From: Parvibaculum sp963975745
Lineage (GTDB): Bacteria > Pseudomonadota > Alphaproteobacteria > Parvibaculales > Parvibaculaceae
Assembly: GCF_963975745.1 (NCBI RefSeq)
Contig: NZ_CAXBIB010000010.1
Location: 73,793-137,792 of the forward strand
Direction of reading: 5' to 3'
Length of the DNA: 64,000 nucleotides
Both the position numbers and the translations under genes were made by a program. The stretch's first letter is position 1; each line of letters starts with the position of its first letter. The notes beneath the pieces were generated by a model. It was not told the DNA's origin. It was given only the letters and a program-made list of their open reading frames with translations, and made no database searches. Shown piece after piece: positions 52,173 to 60,680 of this stretch.

Positions 52173-54191
52173 CTAGCCGCCAGCCAGATTGGCCAGGGCC
52201 GGATTGCCGGATGGGTCGAGAGGTGTCGCATTCAGCGCTTCCGCATCGCGGACCGGAACGGCGCAATGCGGCGTCAGCGGCAGCGTCACCGTGACCGTCG
52301 TTCCGTTGTCAAGTTCGCTATCGATCTTCATCGTGCCGCCGTGCAGTCCGGCCAGCGAGCGGACCAGCGCCAGGCCGAGACCCGTGCCCTGCTTGCTCAA
52401 GGCAGCGTCGGTCGCCACCTGCTCGAACGGTTGACCGAGCCTTGCAATCTGATCCTGCGGAATGCCGCGTCCATTGTCCGATACCGTGATGGCAACGCCG
52501 TTCGGCGTCGCGCATACTGCTGCCGAGACCTTTCCACCCGACGGCGTGAACTTGATCGAGTTCGAGAGCAGGTTGAGCACGATCTGCTTCAGCGCGCGCT
52601 CATCCGCAACGATCTCCTCGATATCGAGATCCTCCGCCATGTTCATCACAAGGCCGACCCCATTCTCCTCGGCCCGGCCGCGAACAAGGCGTACGCTCGA
52701 TTCCATCAGATGACGCAGATTGACTGGCTCCGGATGAAGTTCGTACTTGCCGGCCTCGATCTTGGACATGTCCAGAATGTCGCTGATGAGATCGAGCAGC
52801 AGCGCGCCGCTCTCGTTGATCAGTTGTGCATATTCGAGATAGCGCCCGTGGCCAAGCTGGCCGAACATCTGCATCCGCAGGATTTCCGAGAATCCGATAA
52901 TCGCATTCAGCGGTGTCCTGAGCTCGTGGCTCATATTGGCGAGAAAGCGCGACTTGGTGCGGCTGGCCGCCTCGGCGCGCTCTCGCGCATCCATCAGTTC
53001 GATCTCGTGCCGCTTGCGCTCGCCGATATCGCGCGTCACACCGACAATCTCGGTCGTGCGCTTGCCGGATTCGTCACGGGCCGGCCGCATCGTCGATTCG
53101 AGCCAGATATAATTGCCATTCCTGTGCCGGAACCGATAGTCGAACTGCACCGGCCGACCGCCAACCGCACATTCGATGAAGGCCTTGCGCACGCGCGGAA
53201 AATCGTCCGGATGGATCAGCGTCTCGTCGATCGGCTTTCCGATGAACTCCTCGGGCTTGCGGCCCAGCGTCTGCTCGACGGCCGGCGACATGAAGATCAC
53301 GTTCGACATCGCATCATAATGGGCGACGACGTCCGATGCCTGTTCGGTCATCAGGCGGTACTTGGCCTCGCTTGCCTTCAGCGCCAGCTCGGACTCGACT
53401 TCCTGCGTCACATCTTCGGCGAGGCCCACCAGCGCGCCGATTTCGCTGTACGCATCGCCTTCGGCATAGGCATGGGTCTTGATGTAGCGGTAGTTGCCGT
53501 CGTCAGCGCGGAACCGCGTGACGCAGTTGACGGGTTCCTGGGTTTCGAAGGCATCGATGAACTTCGACAACAGGGCATCGCGGTCATCCGGATGCACAAG
53601 ATGCTCGTACCAGTCGCCATCGCGCGGCAGCTGCGTTTCGTCGCGCCCGAGTATGCGTGCCACACCGCGCGACCATTGCGGTGCCGGCTCGCCCTTCACC
53701 CAGCGCCAATGACCGAATCGCGCGAGCTGCTCTGCTTCGCGCAACTGACTTTCCAGCCTGTGCGTTTCGGTCACATCGCGGGAACAGCAGAGAATGCCGG
53801 CGACATCGGGATCGGCCAGCAGGTTTCGGGCCCGGGCCTCGATACGCCGCCAGGTGCCGTTTGCATGCGGCAGACGGACAATCTCGAGCACTTCGGCGTC
53901 CGGAACGAGGACGCATTCTGCGAACTTCTTCGCAAGGCGCTCGCGGTCGTCCGGATGCACCAGCTTGAAAATGGAATGGCCGATCAGCGGCTTTTCCGAA
54001 GCGCCGATCACCTTGCGTACGGCAGGGCTCTGGTAGGTTATGATTCCGTCGCGGTCGAGGATGGTCAGGATGTCGCCGGCGTTTTCGACAAGGGCCCGAT
54101 AGAAGCGCTCGACAGGACGCGGCTGATCTTCCACGGTGCGCGCCGGCGCGCCGCTTGCGGCTGCCTGTTCCGTTTCCGCGGAACGCTCCAT
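52173..54191 (-). CDS. Soluble sensor histidine kinase with three PAS domains
   Basis: A 672-residue protein without membrane helices: PAS1 (about 30-145), PAS2 (about 155-265), PAS3 (about 272-395), each with a C-terminal PAC motif; then HisKA with the phosphorylated His422 (FLANMSHELRTPLNAIIGFS) and a HATPase domain with the N-box ILNLLSNSIKFT, G1 VSDNGRGIP and G2 KQGTGLGLALV. It autophosphorylates in response to a cytosolic signal. No response regulator is encoded nearby, so it is an orphan. The ATG at 54191 has GGGGAG upstream; ATGs up to 54236 are possible. Confidence 0.93.
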   Translation of the reverse strand: MERSAETEQAAASGAPARTVEDQPRPVERFYRALVENAGDILTILDRDGIITYQSPAVRKVIGASEKPLIGHSIFKLVHPDDRERLAKKFAECVLVPDAEVLEIVRLPHANGTWRRIEARARNLLADPDVAGILCCSRDVTETHRLESQLREAEQLARFGHWRWVKGEPAPQWSRGVARILGRDETQLPRDGDWYEHLVHPDDRDALLSKFIDAFETQEPVNCVTRFRADDGNYRYIKTHAYAEGDAYSEIGALVGLAEDVTQEVESELALKASEAKYRLMTEQASDVVAHYDAMSNVIFMSPAVEQTLGRKPEEFIGKPIDETLIHPDDFPRVRKAFIECAVGGRPVQFDYRFRHRNGNYIWLESTMRPARDESGKRTTEIVGVTRDIGERKRHEIELMDARERAEAASRTKSRFLANMSHELRTPLNAIIGFSEILRMQMFGQLGHGRYLEYAQLINESGALLLDLISDILDMSKIEAGKYELHPEPVNLRHLMESSVRLVRGRAEENGVGLVMNMAEDLDIEEIVADERALKQIVLNLLSNSIKFTPSGGKVSAAVCATPNGVAITVSDNGRGIPQDQIARLGQPFEQVATDAALSKQGTGLGLALVRSLAGLHGGTMKIDSELDNGTTVTVTLPLTPHCAVPVRDAEALNATPLDPSGNPALANLAGG

Positions 54192-54332
54192 CCCTGCTCC
54201 CCAAATCCGGCTGAGTGCCGGCAATGTCATGGGCAACCAGACTGCCCAAGACCGGTGGATGCTAGGCGGATTTGTTTAACGTTCTCTTGAGTCACGGGGT
54301 CGTGTTAACGCGGTGTTCACCATGTTCCGCCC

Positions 54333-55412
54333 TCAGTCGGGCCGCTGCACGATGTTCCAGGCGTGATCGGCGAGCATTCGGCAGGAATCGCCGAGCGTCA
54401 TGGCGCGTTCGGAGCTGGCATTGCCGTCCAGCCCGCGCTTGTAGACGCCCTGGCTGATGGAGGCGAGGCGGAACATCGAAAAAGCGAGATAGAAGTTCCA
54501 ATGCGGAATGCCGTCGCGGCCCGCATGGCGACAATACTCGGCGACGAACTCCTGCTCGGTCGGCACGCCCGGCGTCTTTGTCCGGTCGATGGCGGAAGCG
54601 CCGCCGGCAACGCCGAGGAGGTCATACATGCAGCAATAGGCGACGTCTGCCAGGGGATGGCCGATGGTGCAGAGTTCCCAATCGAGCACCGCGATCATGC
54701 GCGGCTCGGTTGCATGAAACATCGTGTTGCCGAGGCGGTAGTCGCCATGCGCGATCGTGACTGACGGCTCGTCGGGAATGTGCGTCGGCAGGTATTTGAT
54801 GAGTTCTTCCATCGCCGGCACGTCGGCTGTCTGCGCGCCGCGATATTGCTTGATCCAGCGGCCGATCTGCCGTTCGAAATAATTCCCGGGCTTGCCAAAA
54901 TCACCCAAGCCCACTTTTTCATAGTCGACCTTGTGAAGCCTGGCGAGGTTCTCGGCAAGGTTGGCATAGACGGCGCGGCGCTCCGCCTCCGTCGAATTCG
55001 GCATCACCGACTCGCGGAAGACGCGGCCTTCGAGATAATCCATCACGTAGAAGGACGTACCGATGACGCTGTCATCCTCGCAGAGCGCATACATATGCGG
55101 CACGGGCACGTCGGTCTGCGCGAGCGCCTTCATCACACGATATTCGCGATCGACCTGGTGGGCGCTTGCCAGCAATTGCCCCGGCGGCTTCTTGCGCATC
55201 ACATAGCGCTTGCCGCCGCCGACGCCCGCCGTCGTCAAAAGGAATGTGGGGTTAGACTGGCCGCCCTCGAACTGGCGAACCTCGAGCGCGCCGCCGAAGC
55301 CTTCCACCGCGTCGCGGCACCAGGCTTCGAGGCGCTTCACATCGAAACGGTGTGCCTCGCGGATCGCCGTGGTTTCGTCGATTGCCTGGCTTGCGGCCTG
55401 ATTGTCGGCCAT
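54333..55412 (-). CDS. Aminoglycoside-phosphotransferase-fold kinase, second ACAD10/11-like paralogue
   Basis: A 359-residue paralogue of the gene at 26842-27933, with closely matching blocks: EVRQFEGGQSNPTFLLTTAG, KKPPGQLLASAHQVDREYRV, ALCEDDSVIGTSFYVMDYLE, the catalytic TIAHGDYRLGNTMFH (shown in part) and VLDWELCTIGHPLADVAY. The catalytic-loop asparagine and aspartates are kept. It lies 75 bp downstream of the fatty acid desaturase gene in the TetR operon. A role in hydroxyacyl-CoA breakdown is inferred from the animal ACAD10/11 enzymes. Confidence 0.85.
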   Translation of the reverse strand: MADNQAASQAIDETTAIREAHRFDVKRLEAWCRDAVEGFGGALEVRQFEGGQSNPTFLLTTAGVGGGKRYVMRKKPPGQLLASAHQVDREYRVMKALAQTDVPVPHMYALCEDDSVIGTSFYVMDYLEGRVFRESVMPNSTEAERRAVYANLAENLARLHKVDYEKVGLGDFGKPGNYFERQIGRWIKQYRGAQTADVPAMEELIKYLPTHIPDEPSVTIAHGDYRLGNTMFHATEPRMIAVLDWELCTIGHPLADVAYCCMYDLLGVAGGASAIDRTKTPGVPTEQEFVAEYCRHAGRDGIPHWNFYLAFSMFRLASISQGVYKRGLDGNASSERAMTLGDSCRMLADHAWNIVQRPD

Positions 55413-55487
55413 GACCGTATCTCTCCCTGCAGATAGCTGTTGCGAGAGACTTACCATGCAGACTGCAGGGGGCAAAGGCGTCGCTGT

Positions 55488-56507
55488 TTACGCGGCGTCT
55501 TCGGTCGGCTTGAAGCCCTCGCCCATTGTGCCGTCGACCCGCCGCTTGCGGGCGTTGTGCACAAGCTTACCCGGACGGTCATCGGTGTCCGGCCGCGACG
55601 TCGCCATGCGAATGACTTCGCCGTAATCCGGTTTGGTTTCGATCCGCGGGCCGTAGCCATTGGCGATCAGGAAGGTGCGGGCCCTGGGCAGATTGTAGCA
55701 AGGCACCCACATCACCAGGTGATGTTCGACATGATAGTTGACCCAGTAGGGCGCGAGGAAGGCGCGGGCAAGCCAGCCCGCCTTCGTGGTGCGCGCCTGA
55801 CGGAACGGATCGTTGTCGTCCGGCACCATCGCGTGTTCGGCGATGTTGCGGATGCGCGTGATGGCCTGCTGCCAGGTCAGGAACGGCACCAGCCAGAGAA
55901 TGAAGTAGAGATACCAGTGTCCGGCTGCCGCCAGCACGGCAAGGATCGCCAGCTGTGCGACCGTTGCGCGGCCGAGTTTTCCCCAATAGTGCTTCAGGCG
56001 CTGTCCGAGCGGCCATTCGGCCTTGCCGAGCGCGTTCATGATCTGCGCCTTGCGCTGCTGGTAGCCCGTCTGACCCGTCAGGTCACGGATCATCTTGCGG
56101 CGAAAGCTCTTGCGCGTAATAGGGAATGGTGCCGAGAGGACCAGATCGGGATCTTCCGGCTGCTGGGTGTGCGCGTGATGCTGCAGGTGATAGCGGCGAT
56201 AGGCGCGCGTCTCGGCCATCATCGGATAGGCGCAGAGCCACTGGCTCAGAAACATGTTGAGCTTCTGATTGTGCGTCAAAATCCCGTGCGCGCCATCATG
56301 CATCAGGATCGCGAGACCGAGCTGGCGCGCACCGATGACCATCACGGCGAGGATGTAGGTCAACGGATTGGGAAAGACGACAAAAACCGCCATCGTGGCA
56401 AAAATGACGCCCCATGCATGCAGCACCAGCCAGGTGCCGCGCCAGTCCGACCGCTGTCGCACGATGGCGAGTTGTGCGGGGGTGAAGAGTTCGCTCGCCA
56501 TGCTCAT
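55488..56507 (-). CDS. Membrane fatty acid desaturase
   Basis: A 339-residue diiron membrane protein with the three histidine boxes: H70DGAH74, H107LQHH111 and HVEHH around residue 265. Hydrophobic stretches near 25-65 and 170-200 give about four membrane helices. It belongs to the broad acyl-lipid/acyl-CoA desaturase superfamily; position and substrate are not predictable. It overlaps the TetR gene by 4 bp (ATGA), so expression is coupled to the regulator, and is followed by the APH-fold kinase. Confidence 0.92.
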   Translation of the reverse strand: MSMASELFTPAQLAIVRQRSDWRGTWLVLHAWGVIFATMAVFVVFPNPLTYILAVMVIGARQLGLAILMHDGAHGILTHNQKLNMFLSQWLCAYPMMAETRAYRRYHLQHHAHTQQPEDPDLVLSAPFPITRKSFRRKMIRDLTGQTGYQQRKAQIMNALGKAEWPLGQRLKHYWGKLGRATVAQLAILAVLAAAGHWYLYFILWLVPFLTWQQAITRIRNIAEHAMVPDDNDPFRQARTTKAGWLARAFLAPYWVNYHVEHHLVMWVPCYNLPRARTFLIANGYGPRIETKPDYGEVIRMATSRPDTDDRPGKLVHNARKRRVDGTMGEGFKPTEDAA

Positions 56508-57160
56508 GCCGTTGCTCTCCGTTCGATCCTGTCGGGTTTCCCGTCATTCGCCGCCGCGCCGACGCCCGCCATGCAGAAGGCGACGATGTCATCGACGACA
56601 CGTTCGGGATTTTCATCAAGTTCGTGCGACTGCGGTGCCAGCGGCCCGATCAGCGCCGTCGGAATGGCGCCGGCGATGCAGGCCGCCGCGATCTTCACAT
56701 CGGTCGCAGGAAGTTCGCCGGCGGCAATGCCGTCTTCGAGAATGCGGGCGAAGATTTCGGCATGGGTGCGGCGGAAGAAAGCGCGTTCCTCGGCGAGGTT
56801 GGCGTCGACCGGTTCAGCCAGCAACGCATAGGCGAGGCGACGGCCCCGGACCGCGCGGCCGGCGAACGTGCGCAGCACCTCGACCAGACGCTGGCGCGCC
56901 GGCGCGTCGCCTGCGGCAATCGCGGCCAGCAGATCCATCTCGCGCGTCGAGACCTCGCGAAAGATCTGACGGCAGAGAGCTTCCTTGGAAGAAAAATAGC
57001 GGTAGAGCGTGCCGGTGGCGACGCCCGCGCGGCGCGCCACTTCGCTCATCTGCGCGGCGGCGAAACCGCCTTCCGACACCAGATCACGCGCAGCATCGAG
57101 GATGCTGCGCCGCGTCTCCGCCAGCCGTGCCGAAACCTTGTCTGTGCGCCGGTAGGTCAA
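56504..57160 (-). CDS. TetR/AcrR family transcriptional regulator
   Basis: A 218-residue regulator. The N-terminal helix-turn-helix is RSILDAARDLVSEGGFAAAQ, then MSEVARRAGVATGTLYRYFSSKEAL (shown in part; about residues 18-62), and a helical ligand domain follows. The start appears to be a TTG at 57160 with AAGG about 10 bases upstream. It is the first gene of the TetR-desaturase-kinase operon and has two palindromes of the form TGAA-N6-TTCA directly upstream, so autoregulation is likely. The ligand is perhaps a fatty acid or acyl-CoA, by context. Confidence 0.92.
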   Translation of the reverse strand: MTYRRTDKVSARLAETRRSILDAARDLVSEGGFAAAQMSEVARRAGVATGTLYRYFSSKEALCRQIFREVSTREMDLLAAIAAGDAPARQRLVEVLRTFAGRAVRGRRLAYALLAEPVDANLAEERAFFRRTHAEIFARILEDGIAAGELPATDVKIAAACIAGAIPTALIGPLAPQSHELDENPERVVDDIVAFCMAGVGAAANDGKPDRIERRATA

Positions 57161-57164
57161 GATA

Positions 57165-57202
57165 TGAACCTTAATTCATTTCAAGGAATGAACCATGGTT
57201 CA
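57165..57202. promoter_or_regulatory. Pair of TetR-type operator palindromes
   Basis: TGAACCATGGTTCA at 57189-57202 is a perfect 14-bp palindrome. TGAACCTTAATTCA at 57165-57178 keeps the same outer arms. Their centres are 24 bp apart. The proximal copy overlaps the ribosome-binding site of the TetR gene, so binding would block both transcription and the start region. Confidence 0.7.
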
Positions 57203-57242
57203 GGTCGCCCTGTCAATCCTTGACGGGGGGTGGAAGCCGCGC

Positions 57243-57413
57243 TCAATCGGCCGCGCGCAGGGCCGGGCCGAAGCCACTCAACGGCTTGTTTTCAATCGCC
57301 TTTTCCGGGGCACGCCGAGATGTCTCGACGGTGCCGGCCCAATCGGGCTGACCGCTGAAGGCGGCCGCTGCGAGCGCTGCGCTGTGAAGCCATTCTTTCA
57401 GCATCCTGTTCAT
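57243..57413 (-). CDS. Small protein of 56 residues, unknown
   Basis: The frame MNRMLKEWLHSAALAAAAF continues to GFGPALRAAD. The first 20 residues form an amphipathic or weakly hydrophobic helix, and the rest is polar with Pro and Gly. The evidence for translation is an AAGGAGG Shine-Dalgarno sequence at ideal spacing before the ATG at 57413, the best in the window. I do not recognise a family. It lies between the TetR operon (same strand, downstream) and the divergent MFS gene, with an inverted repeat just upstream. Confidence 0.6.
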   Translation of the reverse strand: MNRMLKEWLHSAALAAAAFSGQPDWAGTVETSRRAPEKAIENKPLSGFGPALRAAD

Positions 57414-57428
57414 CGATGCCTCCTTGTG

Positions 57429-57461
57429 TTGCGTTGCAGCATATCTATTCGTGCAGCGCAA
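57429..57461. promoter_or_regulatory. Inverted repeat in the gap between the 56-residue gene and the MFS gene
   Basis: TTGCGTTGCA at 57429-57438 and TGCAGCGCAA at 57452-57461 pair in 9 of 10 positions with a 13-bp AT-rich spacer. Placed 16 bp before the small gene's start and before the divergent MFS gene, it looks like an operator. Confidence 0.5.
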
Positions 57462-57574
57462 AATTTCAAGTGGCAGGGCATGCGTCAAAAGCGCATATGG
57501 CGTTGCGCAGGAAAGGCAGCGACTCGCTTATGGTCCTGAGGCATAACCCCGGAACCCCGAACGCCGGTCCGCCC

Positions 57575-58849
57575 ATGAGCCCCGCCCCGCCCGATCATCC
57601 GTCCACGGAAGAGGACAGCGCCGCCGCGCTGTTCGGGCTGCGCGATTTCCGGCTCTACATCTCGGGACGATTCCTCGGCACGCTGGCGATGATGATCCAG
57701 TCGGTCGCGGTCGGCTGGCAGGTCTATGATCTGACCGAAAGCGCGATGGCACTCGGCATGGTCGGGCTGGCGCAGTTCCTGCCGATGGTGCTGATCACGC
57801 TGCCGGCCGGCGACGTTGCCGACCGCGTCGACCGCCGGCTGATCGTCGCCGTGGCGGCGGCTCTGGAAGCGGCGGCGGCCGGCTGGCTGATCGTGCTCTC
57901 GCTGCTCGGCACGCATGAGGTGATCTGGTTCTATGCGGCGCTGGCGCTGTTCGGCACCGGCCGCGCGATCATGGCGCCGGCCTCGCGCAGCTTCGTGCCG
58001 CTGATCGTCTCGAGCCGGCAGATGCCGCGCGCCATCGCGGTCAGCTCGTCGTCGTTCCAGATATCGGTGATCGTCGGGCCGGCGCTGGGCGGCTTTCTCT
58101 ACATCTTCGGACCGGTCGCCGCCTATGGCACGGCCTTTGCCGGTTTCCTGATCGTCGCCGCGGCGTTCCTCGCGATGAAGGTGCGGCCGGCGCCGCTGCC
58201 GGACGGGCCCGCCGTGACGGCGCTGCATCGCCTGACCGCCGGCATTTCCTTCATGCGCCGCTCGCCGATCGTCTTCGGCGCGATCTCGCTCGACCTCTTC
58301 GCGGTGCTGCTGGGCGGCGCGACGGCACTGCTGCCGATCTTTGCGCGCGACATTCTGGCGGTCGGGCCGCAAGGGCTCGGCGTGATGCGGGCGATGCCGG
58401 CGGCCGGCGCCATTATCGTCAGCCTGCTGCTGATCTGGCGACCGATCCGCGCGCGCACCGGCCATGTCATGTTCGCCTGCGTCGCCGTGTTCGGGATCGC
58501 CACGATCGCCTTCGGCCTGTCGCGCGATTTCGGACTGACGCTGGCCGCGCTGGCGCTGATGGGTGCCTCCGACATGGTCAGCGTCAATATCCGTTCGACG
58601 CTGGTGCCGCTGGCGACGCCGCAACCGATGCTCGGCCGCGTGTCGGCGGTCGAAATGCTTTTCATCGGCGCCTCGAACGAGCTTGGCGAGTTCCGCGCCG
58701 GCGTTTCGGCGGCGCTGTTCGGCACGGTGCCGGCGGTGCTGATCGGCGGCATCGGCACGCTGGGCGTGGTCGGCTTGTGGATGTGGCTCTTCCCGGCGCT
58801 CAGGACCGTCGACAAGTTCGAGGACGTCAAGCCGAAGGAAAGCGGCTAG
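57575..58849 (+). CDS. MFS transporter (EntS/DHA3-like)
   Basis: A 424-residue transporter with about twelve membrane helices. It contains RDFRLYISGRFLGTLAMMIQ, the loop motif GDVADRVDRRLIV between helices 2 and 3 (MFS motif A-like), and a second-half RPIRARTGHVMFA. The pattern resembles the EntS/DHA3 exporter group; the substrate is unknown. The start could be the ATG at 57575 or one 15 codons earlier at 57530 that has GGAAAGG upstream. Its stop overlaps the convergent ubiA stop by 4 bp. Confidence 0.9.
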   Translation: MSPAPPDHPSTEEDSAAALFGLRDFRLYISGRFLGTLAMMIQSVAVGWQVYDLTESAMALGMVGLAQFLPMVLITLPAGDVADRVDRRLIVAVAAALEAAAAGWLIVLSLLGTHEVIWFYAALALFGTGRAIMAPASRSFVPLIVSSRQMPRAIAVSSSSFQISVIVGPALGGFLYIFGPVAAYGTAFAGFLIVAAAFLAMKVRPAPLPDGPAVTALHRLTAGISFMRRSPIVFGAISLDLFAVLLGGATALLPIFARDILAVGPQGLGVMRAMPAAGAIIVSLLLIWRPIRARTGHVMFACVAVFGIATIAFGLSRDFGLTLAALALMGASDMVSVNIRSTLVPLATPQPMLGRVSAVEMLFIGASNELGEFRAGVSAALFGTVPAVLIGGIGTLGVVGLWMWLFPALRTVDKFEDVKPKESG

Positions 58850-59763
58850 AGGAATTGTCCCGCGACGATGGCGGCAAAGAGGATCAGGCCGAAATCGCGA
58901 TTGCCGCGAAAGAGCTGCAAACAAAGGGACGGATCGTCGATGTCGAGGCGCAGGATCTGGCGCAGGAGATGCGCGGCGCCGAGGCCAAGGCCGATCCAGA
59001 AAAGAAATCCGAGACCCGCCAGCGCGCCGGCGGCCGCGAAGCCTGCCAGCGCCGCGCCGTAGAAGAGCCACATCCATTTGTATGTTGCGGCACCGAGCTT
59101 CAGCGCGCTCGAACGCACGCCGACAATCGCGTCGTCCTCGCGGTCCTGGTGCGCGTAGATCGTGTCGTAGCCGACGGTCCAGAAGACCGCGCCGAGATAG
59201 AGCAGCAGCGGCGCGGCCGAAAGCGAACCGTGAACGGCCGCCCAGCCCATCAACGCGCCCCAGTTGAAGGCGAGGCCGAGCACGATCTGCGGCCAGTCGG
59301 TGATGCGCTTCATGAAGGGATAGATCGCGACCAGCAGCAGCGAAGCAAAACCGAGCCATATGGCATAGGCATTGAGCGAGAGTAGAACGGCAAGGCCGAC
59401 AAGACATTGCGCGGCAAGGAAGGCCCAGGCTGCTGGCACACTCACCGCGCCCGACGGCAGCGGCCGCGCGCGCGTGCGCGCGACGGCGGCGTCGATGTCG
59501 CGGTCGACGATGTCGTTCCAGGTGCAGCCAGCGCCGCGCATGACGAGCGCGCCGAGGGCGAAAAGCGCCAGCAGCCAGGCGTCACGCCAATCGTCCGTGG
59601 CCAGAGCAACCGACCACCAGCAGGGCAGCAGCAACAGCCAGGTGCCGATCGGCCGGTCGGCGCGGGCGAGACGCAGGAAGGGCCGCGCGAAAGCAGGCGC
59701 GCGCGTGTCCACCCAGTTTTGGGGCGCGGCATCGGCGACGGCGGAAGGGGCGGGATCGTTCAT
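58846..59763 (-). CDS. ubiA: 4-hydroxybenzoate octaprenyltransferase
   Basis: A 305-residue membrane prenyltransferase with about nine helices. The first aspartate-rich motif is NDIVDRDIDAAVART and the second is in DTIYAHQDREDD. The ADRPIGTWLLLLPCWWS block is typical of UbiA rather than CtaB. It attaches the polyprenyl chain to 4-hydroxybenzoate in ubiquinone synthesis; ubiD is also in this window. The upstream region contains two CTGTCAC units facing this gene about 70-90 bp away. Confidence 0.96.
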   Translation of the reverse strand: MNDPAPSAVADAAPQNWVDTRAPAFARPFLRLARADRPIGTWLLLLPCWWSVALATDDWRDAWLLALFALGALVMRGAGCTWNDIVDRDIDAAVARTRARPLPSGAVSVPAAWAFLAAQCLVGLAVLLSLNAYAIWLGFASLLLVAIYPFMKRITDWPQIVLGLAFNWGALMGWAAVHGSLSAAPLLLYLGAVFWTVGYDTIYAHQDREDDAIVGVRSSALKLGAATYKWMWLFYGAALAGFAAAGALAGLGFLFWIGLGLGAAHLLRQILRLDIDDPSLCLQLFRGNRDFGLILFAAIVAGQFL

Positions 59764-60087
59764 CGGACACTCGGCACGGGGCTTCGATTCGGCATGCCGC
59801 ATGATGCCACGGCGCGCCCGAACGGGGATTTGTGACAGCGATTGTGACAGCGGAATCGGGCCTTACCCCCCCTCTGTCACGCAACTGTCACAACACTGTC
59901 ATAAATGGATTTATCCCCGGGTTTATCGGTCAGGCCGAAGGCAGGTCATGCTGCGGCGCAACAATCCGGAAGTAGCCACCTGACATCGCTCGTTGTCGTT
60001 TTGCCGTGACGGCAATCCTCATTCTGGCAATGGCGCCGTTTTTGCGATGACGGCAACCGGGACTGGATTGCCTCGACGGCAATGCAT
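59764..60087. other. Intergenic region between ubiA and the Nudix gene
   Basis: A 324-bp gap upstream of ubiA and downstream of the Nudix gene (both minus strand). It holds the Pho-box-like cluster at 59832-59906 and, further right, three copies of GACGGCAA (60008-60015, 60049-60056 and 60075-60082), the first part of a near-palindrome TTGCCGTGACGGCAA. I see no open frame with a ribosome-binding site. Confidence 0.6.
59832..59906. promoter_or_regulatory. Cluster of five CTGTCAY units (Pho-box-like; copy 2 of the 45-bp repeat)
   Basis: On the plus strand CTGTCACGCAA, CTGTCACAACA and CTGTCATAAAT run in tandem with an 11-bp period (59874-59906). To the left, two GTGACAG units 12 bp apart (59832-59850) are the same motif facing ubiA. 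The plus-strand triplet and its flanks are 43/45 identical to the copy at 22329-22375. PhoB or a related OmpR-family regulator is the natural candidate, by motif only. Confidence 0.6.
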
Positions 60088-60582
60088 TCAGGATTCGATA
60101 TGCAGGGGCACCGCCGGCAGTCGCCCGGCGGTCAGTCCGGGCAGGTGCTGCTTCAGGGAGGCCGGAAAAAAGATATCCCCGCTGGCCAGGAGGGCCGGCA
60201 GCGCCCACCAGCGCAGTTCGCGGATCACCGCGCGCTCCGCCTCGGTCCAGCCGGCGGTGGCGAGCGAGGATGTTTCGGCATGAGCGATGAAGAAGGTCTC
60301 CTGCAGCAGCCGCTTCTCGCCGCGGACGGTCAGAACATGTTCCGTGTACCACACAGGCGGCCCGAGGCGGGCATCCGCGAGACCCGTCTCCTCTACGAGT
60401 TCGCGGCGAGCGGCATCTTCGAGTGCCTCGCCGGGTTCGACGGCGCCGCCGATGGTCACCCAATAGGGGCGCGCGAGCACCGCGCCGTCGGCGCCGCCGA
60501 CATCGGGGTCGTGCATGCGGACCAGCAGCAGGCGCTTGGCGGCGTCGAAGAGCAGGACGCGGGCTGTCGGGCGGGTACGCAT
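60088..60582 (-). CDS. Nudix hydrolase
   Basis: A 164-residue protein with a complete Nudix box: GGAVEPGEALEDAARRELVEETGL read in order (G-x5-E-x7-REL-x-EE-x-GL, residues about 45-68). It hydrolyses a nucleoside-diphosphate-linked compound; the substrate cannot be told. The N-terminal RPTARVLLFDAAKRLLLVRM strand is typical. The gene lies between the Pho-box-like cluster and the palindromic repeat near 60.7 kb. Confidence 0.92.
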   Translation of the reverse strand: MRTRPTARVLLFDAAKRLLLVRMHDPDVGGADGAVLARPYWVTIGGAVEPGEALEDAARRELVEETGLADARLGPPVWYTEHVLTVRGEKRLLQETFFIAHAETSSLATAGWTEAERAVIRELRWWALPALLASGDIFFPASLKQHLPGLTAGRLPAVPLHIES

Positions 60583-60636
60583 GGGGTGACGATAGAGAGG
60601 TGGGGTGGGAAAGGGAATGTGGAGGAAGAAAGGGGT

Positions 60637-60663
60637 TCACGCAGAGGCGCAGAGACGCAGAGG
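60637..60663. repeat. Short direct repeats of CGCAGAG/CGCAGAGA
   Basis: TTCACGCAGAGGCGCAGAGACGCAGAGG holds three CGCAGAG units with 8-9 bp spacing (the string is described here in parts). It lies directly before the larger palindromic repeat in the gap upstream of rsmE. It is a common type of intergenic filler in bacterial genomes; no function is seen. Confidence 0.5.
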
Positions 60664-60680
60664 GGTTTTGGTTCTATATA

